The notes beneath the pieces are model-generated. The model was not told where the DNA came from, made no database searches, and was given only the letters and a program-made list of their open reading frames with translations. A program made the translations under genes and the position numbers. From Parasphingopyxis lamellibrachiae (lineage in GTDB: Bacteria > Pseudomonadota > Alphaproteobacteria > Sphingomonadales > Sphingomonadaceae), in the NCBI RefSeq assembly GCF_003385775.1, contig NZ_QRDP01000004.1, positions 744,001-808,000 of the forward strand: a stretch of 64,000 nucleotides of DNA. The letters run 5' to 3'. Shown here in pieces: positions 58,431 to 64,000 of the stretch (positions within the stretch are counted from its first letter, which is position 1; each line of letters starts with the position of its first letter).

Positions 58431-59810
58431 ATGACGAAGCAATGGACCCCGAATAGCTGGCGCGATGCCAATGGCATCCAGATGCCGAGCTATACCGACG
58501 CGAAAGCTCTGGCCGGTGTGGAAGACAGCCTCGCCAGCTGTCCGCCGCTGATCTTTGCCGGTGAAGCACGCCAATTGCGCAACGATCTATCGGAAGTGGC
58601 CGAAGGGAAAGCCTTCCTGCTGCAGGGCGGCGACTGCGCCGAGAGCTTTGCCGAGTTCAACCCGACCAATATCCGCGACACGTTTCGCGTCATCCTGCAG
58701 ATGGCGGTTGTCCTCACCTATGCTTCGAAAGTACCGGTCGTGAAGGTCGGCCGGATGGCCGGGCAATTTGCCAAACCGCGCTCGTCCGATGTCGAGGAGC
58801 AGGACGGCGTCACCCTGCCCTCCTATCGCGGCGACATCGTCAACGATATCGGCTTCAGCGAGGAATCGCGCATACCCGATCCGCAGCGCATGATCCGCGC
58901 TTACTCGCAGGCTTCGGCCACGCTCAATCTGCTGCGCGCCTATGCCAGCGGCGGTTATGCGAACCTCCACCAGGTGCATAGCTGGACGCTCGATTTCATG
59001 GGCAAAAGCCCTTGGGCCGCCCGGTTCGAGGAACTGGCCGGCCGCATCGGCGATGCGCTTCAGTTCATGGACGCATGCGGCATCGACGCCGACCGCGTAC
59101 CGCAGCTTAACGGCACGCAATTCTATGTGTCGCACGAAGCCCTGCTGCTCCCCTATGAGGAAGCGCTGACCCGCCGCGACAGCCAGAGCGGCGACTGGTA
59201 CGACACGTCCGCCCATTTCCTGTGGATCGGCGACCGGACACGGTTCGAGGACAGCGCCCATGTCGAATATTTCCGCGGCATCGCGAATCCGATCGGCATG
59301 AAGTGCGGGCCAAGCCTCGATCCCGACGATCTGCTGAAACTGCTCGACACGCTCGATCCGGAGCGCTCACCCGGTCGCATCACCCTGATCAGCCGCTTCG
59401 GCCATGACAAGGTCGAGGAAGGCCTCGCCCCGCTCGTCCGCGCGGTGAAAGCCGAAGGCCATCCGGTCATCTGGTCCTGCGATCCGATGCACGGCAACAC
59501 TATCAAGGCGGACAGCGGGTACAAGACCCGGCCGTTCGAACGCATCCTTGCCGAGGTGAAGGACTTCTTCGCCGTTCACCGCGCCGAGGGCACCTATGGC
59601 GGCGGCATCCATTGCGAGATGACCGGCCAGAATGTCACCGAATGCACGGGCGGAGCGATCGACGTCACCGATCAGGATCTCGGCGACCGCTACCACACCC
59701 ATTGCGATCCGCGCCTCAACGCAGGGCAAAGCATCGAACTGGCCTTCCTGCTGGCCGAAATGCTGAATGAAGAGGGTATGCGGCGCGACAAGGAAGCCGA
59801 AGCGGCCTAA
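58431..59810 (+). CDS. Class II 3-deoxy-D-arabino-heptulosonate-7-phosphate (DAHP) synthase
   Basis: First step of the shikimate pathway: PEP plus erythrose 4-phosphate to DAHP. 459 residues from ATG 58431; a GTG at 58419 is in frame. Class II (plant/mycobacterial) hallmarks: [31 protein letters not shown]-type [14 protein letters not shown] and CDPMHGNT; metal-site Cys/His/Glu/Asp in [21 protein letters not shown] and HCDPRLN. Normal length. No regulatory leader was recognised in the 140 bases upstream. Confidence 0.95.
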   Translation: MTKQWTPNSWRDANGIQMPSYTDAKALAGVEDSLASCPPLIFAGEARQLRNDLSEVAEGKAFLLQGGDCAESFAEFNPTNIRDTFRVILQMAVVLTYASKVPVVKVGRMAGQFAKPRSSDVEEQDGVTLPSYRGDIVNDIGFSEESRIPDPQRMIRAYSQASATLNLLRAYASGGYANLHQVHSWTLDFMGKSPWAARFEELAGRIGDALQFMDACGIDADRVPQLNGTQFYVSHEALLLPYEEALTRRDSQSGDWYDTSAHFLWIGDRTRFEDSAHVEYFRGIANPIGMKCGPSLDPDDLLKLLDTLDPERSPGRITLISRFGHDKVEEGLAPLVRAVKAEGHPVIWSCDPMHGNTIKADSGYKTRPFERILAEVKDFFAVHRAEGTYGGGIHCEMTGQNVTECTGGAIDVTDQDLGDRYHTHCDPRLNAGQSIELAFLLAEMLNEEGMRRDKEAEAA

Positions 59811-59865
59811 GGCTGGGCCAGTTTCTGGCGGCTCAACACTGCTGACAGAAATCCCGCATCTTGGC

Positions 59866-60546
59866 TTAAACAACCTCGGGCATCACCGCTTCTTCGCGCG
59901 CAATTTCGCTGGCGATATGGCGAAAGGCTTTCTCGAAAATCGCGGGCGGCTGGCCGCCATTGATCACATATTCGCCGTTGACGATAATCGTCGGGACGGA
60001 CTGGACGCCGCGCCCGCGTTGATGGGATTGGGACTGGCGGACATGCCCGGCATAGTCGTCACCAGCCACGATCTCGCACGCCCGCCCGCGGTCCAGCCCG
60101 ACAGATTCAGCGATTCCAGCGAGCGTCTCATGGTCGCCCATATTCTTGCCATCGGTAAAATAGGCCTCGAACAGCGCATGTTTGAGCGCCCGCTGTTTGC
60201 CCTCTTCCATCGCCCATTCGAGCAGACGGTGCGCATCGAAGGTGTTGTAAACGCGAAAGCCTTCGCCCGTGTTCATCGTGAAACCCGCCTCTTCGGCCCG
60301 CGCCCGAATCTCGCCGCCCCGGTTCTTCGCCTCTTCGGTTGAAATTCCGTATTTGGTCGCGAAATAGGCCGCCCGATCCATACCCTCGGGCGGCATGTCC
60401 GGATTGAGCTCGAACGGTTCGAAGCGGACATAGGCCTCGATATCATCGCCGATATTGGCGAGTGCAGCTTCCATATTGCGTAGCCCCACAACGCACCAGG
60501 GGCAGGATATATCGGATATGAAATCGATCTTGAGTTGCGTAGCCAT
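59866..60546 (-). CDS. DsbA-family oxidoreductase (FrnE-like)
   Basis: 226 residues from ATG 60546, preceded by GAGAGGAAGG; a longer frame to 60597 exists but lacks a ribosome site. Thioredoxin-like fold with CPWC active site (SDISCPWCVVGL) near the N-terminus and cis-Pro segment VQSVPTIIVNGEY. No signal peptide, so cytoplasmic like FrnE, which handles dithiol/disulphide exchange. Convergent with the DAHP synthase. Confidence 0.9.
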   Translation of the reverse strand: MATQLKIDFISDISCPWCVVGLRNMEAALANIGDDIEAYVRFEPFELNPDMPPEGMDRAAYFATKYGISTEEAKNRGGEIRARAEEAGFTMNTGEGFRVYNTFDAHRLLEWAMEEGKQRALKHALFEAYFTDGKNMGDHETLAGIAESVGLDRGRACEIVAGDDYAGHVRQSQSHQRGRGVQSVPTIIVNGEYVINGGQPPAIFEKAFRHIASEIAREEAVMPEVV

Positions 60547-60633
60547 GCTGCCTTCCTCTCTTGTGCCTGCAATGCGGGGGCCGGTGCTGGGACTCACCGG
60601 GAAGCCCGATCATAGCATATTCCCGGCGATGAG

Positions 60634-60662
60634 TTGACCTCTCCCTGCCCACCCCCTAAATC
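60634..60662 (+). promoter_or_regulatory. Candidate promoter for tRNA-Glu
   Basis: TTGACC at 60634-60639, 17-base spacer, TAAATC at 60657-60662, with the tRNA 5' end 27 bases further on. 5/6 match at -35 and 3/6 at -10. Confidence 0.45.
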
Positions 60663-60689
60663 GACCCGCCCGCAAGCACTGCTTGCCAA

Positions 60690-60764
60690 GGCCCCTTCGT
60701 CTAGCGGTTAGGACGCGGCCCTCTCACGGCTGAAACACGGGTTCGATTCCCGTAGGGGTCACCA
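60690..60764 (+). tRNA. tRNA-Glu (anticodon CUC)
   Basis: 75-base cloverleaf. Acceptor stem GGCCCCT pairs with AGGGGTC (G2.U71 wobble), D-loop CTAGCGGTTAGGAC, anticodon loop CTCTCAC with CUC reading GAG, T-arm ACGGGTTCGATTCCCGT, discriminator A and an encoded CCA end. Lies 3 bases from the end of the convergent cytochrome b561 gene. Confidence 0.95.
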
Positions 60765-60767
60765 TCC

Positions 60768-61295
60768 TCATCGCCACATGCGCCGCAGCAGGCCATCGCG
60801 TTTGACAAAATGATGATGCAGGGCAGCACCGGCGTGAAAAACGAACAGCGCGATGAACAGGCGTGCGCCGACCCCATGGGGAATGCGCGGTCCAAAGTCC
60901 CGGAAATCAGGCAGTGTTTCACCCGTTCCACCGAAAATTATCAGGCCGGCGCCGGAAAGCACCATCATCGCGATACCGCTGGCCCCCATTCCGAAAATCA
61001 CGACGTAGAACAGGAAATGCACGCCGCGAGAAACGCGATCCTGCCAATCCGGCATGGGTACGGGATCCGGTTTTCTGTCGGCAAGCAACCACCAGCCAGC
61101 GCGCGCGGCGGTGAGCAGGAGAATAACGATACCACACGGCACATGGGCGCGCAGAACAGCGGCCTTAGCGGCAGTATCTTCCATCCCTGCCGCCAGAAAA
61201 CCCGAGCCAGCCAGCGCTATGATGAAAAGAACGCTAAGCCAGTGGATAGTCACGGCCACGGCACCATAAGCTGATTGCGTACTTTTGAGCGGCAT
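60768..61295 (-). CDS. Cytochrome b561-type membrane protein
   Basis: 175 residues from ATG 61295, with AAAGGAC about 7 bases upstream; a longer reading to 61328 is unlikely. Four membrane helices with haem-ligand His in VTIHWLSVLF, LRAHVPCGIV, RGVHFLFYVV and FVFHAGAALHHHF. Resembles bacterial YodB/CybB quinol-oxidising b561 proteins. It follows the ABM monooxygenase by 20 bases in a MarR-headed operon, suggesting a redox-stress or quinone-linked function. Confidence 0.9.
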   Translation of the reverse strand: MPLKSTQSAYGAVAVTIHWLSVLFIIALAGSGFLAAGMEDTAAKAAVLRAHVPCGIVILLLTAARAGWWLLADRKPDPVPMPDWQDRVSRGVHFLFYVVIFGMGASGIAMMVLSGAGLIIFGGTGETLPDFRDFGPRIPHGVGARLFIALFVFHAGAALHHHFVKRDGLLRRMWR

Positions 61296-61315
61296 AGAGA
61301 TGTCCTTTCGTGGCG

Positions 61316-61687
61316 CTAAGCGACACAATGCCCCGGCACGCCAAGCTTCTTGAAGAGATGAGGCGAAGCGATTGCGCTTGCGGGATAATCGGCGATGCGC
61401 TTTTGAAATTCAGGATTGGTGAAGGCATTGCGGAAGCACTCCACACTCTCCCAGACGGCATAATTGACGAAGGTCCCGCTGCCGCCGATCGCTTTATGCA
61501 GCTGGGTCGAGATATAGCCGGGCTGCGCCCGCATAAACTCGGCATCGTGGGTCCAGGCCGCGAGCAGCTCGTTTTCGTCGGCGGGGTCGACGGTGAAAAC
61601 GTTGATCAGAACGATCGATCCATCTTCTTTTGTCTGCATCTGATCGGCGAGACTGAAATTTTCGTTGAGCTCTTTAAAACTTGGCAC
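61316..61687 (-). CDS. Antibiotic-biosynthesis-monooxygenase (ABM) domain protein
   Basis: 123 residues from GTG 61687, with GGAG 6 bases upstream. Single ferredoxin-like ABM domain: IVLINVFTVDPADENELL, MRAQPGYISTQLHKA and NYAVWESVECFRNAF. Such proteins act as cofactor-free monooxygenases or haem/quinone-handling enzymes. It follows the MarR gene by 10 bases and precedes a cytochrome b561, so probably regulated by that MarR. Substrate unknown. Confidence 0.85.
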   Translation of the reverse strand: MPSFKELNENFSLADQMQTKEDGSIVLINVFTVDPADENELLAAWTHDAEFMRAQPGYISTQLHKAIGGSGTFVNYAVWESVECFRNAFTNPEFQKRIADYPASAIASPHLFKKLGVPGHCVA

Positions 61688-61697
61688 AATGTATCTC

Positions 61698-62165
61698 CTA
61701 TTCGGGTTTGTGGATTTCCGAGCGATCGCGGATGGTGCGCAATGTCTGCAGCGCCTGTTCGAGCTCCCCTTCACCGAGTGTTCTCGAGATCCGGTTGACC
61801 CATTGCGCTTGAGCCTTGTCGATCTTGGCCATCACCTTCTCTCCGGCCTTGCTGATCGAAAAGAGCGGTGCGCGTTTGTGATCGAGATTGCGTTCGGCGA
61901 TCACCAGTTCCATTTTTTCCAGGTCATTGACGATCCGCTGGACGCCTTGACGGGCGAGCCCCATCCGGCGGGCGATCTGCGATACAGTCAGCGCCTGTCC
62001 CGCCAGCTCCACAGCCCCCATCACCTGCCAACGTGCGCTGGTCAGCCCATGCGGCCTGGTGAGATCGTTGCCGATATCCAGCATCTCGCCATTGACCCTG
62101 AATATCTCCAGAATCAGCTCTGTCAGTATTTCGCCCCGGCGTGTTCGTTTTTCCATAAGGCGCAT
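61698..62165 (-). CDS. MarR family transcriptional regulator
   Basis: 155 residues if started at ATG 62165 (ATG 62156 also possible). The frame can be read from 62192, but that codon lies inside the inverted repeat. Winged-helix region: LTSARWQVMGAVELAG, SQIARRMGLARQGVQRIV and the wing NLDHKRAPLFSISKAG. First gene of a three-gene operon with ABM monooxygenase and cytochrome b561. No strong ribosome site was seen, so leaderless or weak initiation is possible. Inducer unknown. Confidence 0.88.
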   Translation of the reverse strand: MRLMEKRTRRGEILTELILEIFRVNGEMLDIGNDLTRPHGLTSARWQVMGAVELAGQALTVSQIARRMGLARQGVQRIVNDLEKMELVIAERNLDHKRAPLFSISKAGEKVMAKIDKAQAQWVNRISRTLGEGELEQALQTLRTIRDRSEIHKPE

Positions 62166-62172
62166 GTTGTCG

Positions 62173-62194
62173 TATTGACAATATGTTGTCAATA
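62173..62194. promoter_or_regulatory. Probable MarR operator (perfect 9-bp inverted repeat)
   Basis: TATTGACAA at 62173-62181 and TTGTCAATA at 62186-62194 with a TATG spacer, directly upstream of the likely MarR start. An AT-rich stretch just beyond (62195-62235) fits a promoter. Autoregulation is inferred. Confidence 0.7.
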
Positions 62195-62616
62195 GGTTTC
62201 TTATGCCTATTTTAGAATAGTTTACAGAATTTATCTTCTACCTGGCGGAAAAAGCTGACGAAATTTCCGGCACGGGTTTGTAACCAGGAGGAGATGGCTT
62301 CCACCGACTGTTGCCATCGCGGCCCGCTCACCGGTCGACGGCACGCCGGATATTCAGGAGCCCGCCCGCGTTTCGCGCGTTTACATCCGGCTCCGGGCCG
62401 TCACGCTGTTCGGTCAGGCCGGCGGGGGCCAATCTCGACATCCGGAACGTCCCGAAACAGGATGTTCGGACTTCTATCGAGCGCCTGACGGCTCGGCGAT
62501 CGACGTGCTCTGCGATGAGCGCGGTCGGCGCTTCTCTTTCAGGCCGAGGACGACTTTCCGGACATCATGTTAAGGGCCGGCGCGGCTTCCAGGCCGCATC
62601 CGATCCCGCAAACGCG
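62195..62616. other. Intergenic region, no gene supported
   Basis: About 420 bases between the MarR promoter and the convergent end of the gamma-glutamyltransferase gene. The first ~45 bases are AT-rich and include a short dyad CTATT-TTAG-AATAG. The rest is GC-rich with open frames on the plus strand only. A possible ATG at 62294 has AGGAGG too close to it (about 4 bases), and its 64-residue product resembles nothing known. It may hold a decayed gene. Confidence 0.5.
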
Positions 62617-64000
62617 TCAATAGCCGAGGGCCTGGCCGTCCTTGCGCATTTCGGTCGCGCCCGAATAGACGCCGGTTTCCGGATCGCGAATGATCGCCTG
62701 ATAGCCGCCGAACATCACGCCATTCTCGACGACTTCGACATTGTGGCCCATTGCGCGCAGTCGCTCGATCGTCTCTTCCGAAATGCCCGGTTCGACATGA
62801 AGCGTTCCGAGCAGCTCGGCGCCCGTGCCTTCAAGGTCCTGGGTCGGCTGGCGGCCGCCATCATGGTTGAGCCTCGCGGCATCGCCCGCCTCCTGCACAT
62901 TCATACCGTAATCGACCATGTTGATGAGGACCTGGACATGGCCCTGAGGCTGCATTCCGCCACCCATCAGCCCGAAGCTCATATGCGGCGCGCCATTGCG
63001 CATCACAAAGGCCGGGATGATCGTGTGGAAAGGTCGTTTGCCCGGTGCATAGACATTGGGATGATCGGGATCGAGCGAGAAGAGCTCGCCGCGATCCTGG
63101 AACATGAAGCCCAGCCCGTCAGCCACAAGGCCCGATCCCATGCCGCGATAGTTGGACTGGATCAGCGAGACCATCATGCCGCTGGAATCGGCGACGGTCA
63201 GATAGGTGGTATCGCCCTCCCCTTCGAGCCGCGGATCGCCGGGCTGGAACGCCGGATTGGCGCGCGTCGCATCGATCTCGGCAAAGCGGCGGCGGCCATA
63301 TTCCTCCGACAACAGACCCTCGACCGGGATATCGGCAAAGGCGGGATCGGCATAGAATCGCGCCAGATCCTCGAAGGCCAGGCGCTTCGCTTCGGTGATG
63401 TAATGCAGCACCTCCGCCGAGCCGCGCGGCCATTGGGTCAGGTCCACATTGCGCAGGATGTTGACCATCTGGAGCGCGGCAAAGCCCTGCCCGTTCGGCG
63501 GCAATTCGCACAGCTCGTAACCGTCGCGATATTCGACGCAGCCCGGCGCCACCCATTCGCTGCGATGCGCCGCGAAATCCTCAAGCCGCAGATCGCCGCC
63601 GATCCGCCGCATATAGGCATCGATCGTCCGGGCTATCTCGCCTTCGTAAAAGGCATTGCGCCCGCCCTCCGCAATCATGCGAAGCGTGTTGGCGAGATCG
63701 GGATTGCGGAACATCTCTCCGGCCTCGGGCGCGCCATCGGCAAAATAGGTAGCGCGCGCATTGTCGAACTCGCCGATCATGTCGAGCCGCTCCTCGAACC
63801 GGGCGAGGTTGCGCTCCAGATAATAGGCGATCACCGGCGAAACGGGATGGCCGTTTTCCGCATAGTCAATTGCCGGTGCGAGAATGTCCGCCATCGGTAG
63901 CCTGCCGAACCGGCCATGCAGCTCGAACCAGCCATCGACCGTGCCCGGCACGCTGACCGGCAGATGGCCGAAGGGCGGAATGGAATCGGCATCGCCCAGC
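62617..64000 (-). CDS. Gamma-glutamyltransferase family protein (5' end outside window)
   Basis: At least 460 residues visible; the frame runs off the right edge with no start codon, as shown by continuous coding through SIPPFGHLPVSVPGTVDGW. GGT signs: PGTVDGWFELHGRFG, the autoprocessing nucleophile Thr in GDTTYLTVADSSG (codons near 63205-63210), NYRGMGSGL and GLMGGGMQPQGH near the end. The last motif is more like the YwrD-type group than classical E. coli GGT. It would cleave gamma-glutamyl compounds such as glutathione. Signal peptide not visible. Confidence 0.92.
   Translation of the reverse strand, partial: LGDADSIPPFGHLPVSVPGTVDGWFELHGRFGRLPMADILAPAIDYAENGHPVSPVIAYYLERNLARFEERLDMIGEFDNARATYFADGAPEAGEMFRNPDLANTLRMIAEGGRNAFYEGEIARTIDAYMRRIGGDLRLEDFAAHRSEWVAPGCVEYRDGYELCELPPNGQGFAALQMVNILRNVDLTQWPRGSAEVLHYITEAKRLAFEDLARFYADPAFADIPVEGLLSEEYGRRRFAEIDATRANPAFQPGDPRLEGEGDTTYLTVADSSGMMVSLIQSNYRGMGSGLVADGLGFMFQDRGELFSLDPDHPNVYAPGKRPFHTIIPAFVMRNGAPHMSFGLMGGGMQPQGHVQVLINMVDYGMNVQEAGDAARLNHDGGRQPTQDLEGTGAELLGTLHVEPGISEETIERLRAMGHNVEVVENGVMFGGYQAIIRDPETGVYSGATEMRKDGQALGY

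Noticed and set aside
62294-62488. 64-codon frame with AGGAGG before the ATG
   Set aside because: The ribosome site is too close to the ATG (about 4 bases), the product is Arg/Gly-rich and resembles nothing; kept only as a note in the intergenic entry.
62311-63900. 529-codon plus-strand frame
   Set aside because: Mostly antisense to the gamma-glutamyltransferase; no recognisable domain.

Overview
The window is GC-rich, densely packed bacterial DNA. The gene set (two-domain 5-oxoprolinase, class II DAHP synthase, carotenoid oxygenase, CcmI/CycH-like factor, two-partner secretion locus) fits an alphaproteobacterium, most likely a member of the Sphingomonadales. That placement is inference from content and style; there is no rRNA or other marker here.

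Layout. 0-10 kb: an RNA helicase and an ABC-F ATPase in divergent orientation, then a tightly overlapping minus-strand operon of 5-oxoprolinase, two multi-span DUF969/DUF979 membrane proteins and a DUF2891 protein, read as 5-oxoproline uptake and cleavage. 10-18 kb: a surface-glycan patch with a nucleotide-sugar epimerase, three glycosyltransferases and one unknown protein. 18-35 kb: a plus-strand series of CHAT-peptidase/TPR protein, CHASE2 class III cyclase, FecR-like exported protein, then TpsB transporter and a ~2900-residue TpsA filamentous-haemagglutinin-like exoprotein behind a leader with strong predicted hairpins. 35-39 kb: cysS, a 2-hydroxyacid dehydrogenase and an acetolactate-synthase-type ThDP enzyme.

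39-56 kb is the most striking part, a ~17-kb electron-transfer island. A plus-strand operon encodes a pentaheme cytochrome c, a lipoprotein with two GlcG/HbpS domains, a putative outer-membrane beta-barrel and a 1436-residue decaheme cytochrome ending in an LVIVD-type propeller. A convergent minus-strand operon encodes an 814-residue fusion (FAD/NAD(P) oxidoreductase, two cyclic-nucleotide-binding domains, 16-Cys ferredoxin module), a membrane cytochrome b, an FHA-domain/decaheme membrane cytochrome and a CpdA/GpdQ-type phosphodiesterase. A CcmI/CycH-like cytochrome c maturation factor lies next to them. Together they suggest a route from NAD(P)H through Fe-S clusters and haem b to periplasmic and possibly surface haem c (25 haem c motifs), with cyclic nucleotide and phosphothreonine as possible control inputs. 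I do not recognise this as a described system.

56-64 kb: TetR regulator with a perfect 15-bp inverted-repeat operator facing a carotenoid oxygenase; class II DAHP synthase; a DsbA/FrnE-like protein; tRNA-Glu(CUC); a small operon of MarR regulator, ABM-fold monooxygenase and cytochrome b561 with its own operator; and a gamma-glutamyltransferase running off the right edge. No insertion sequence, phage gene, CRISPR array or rRNA was seen.
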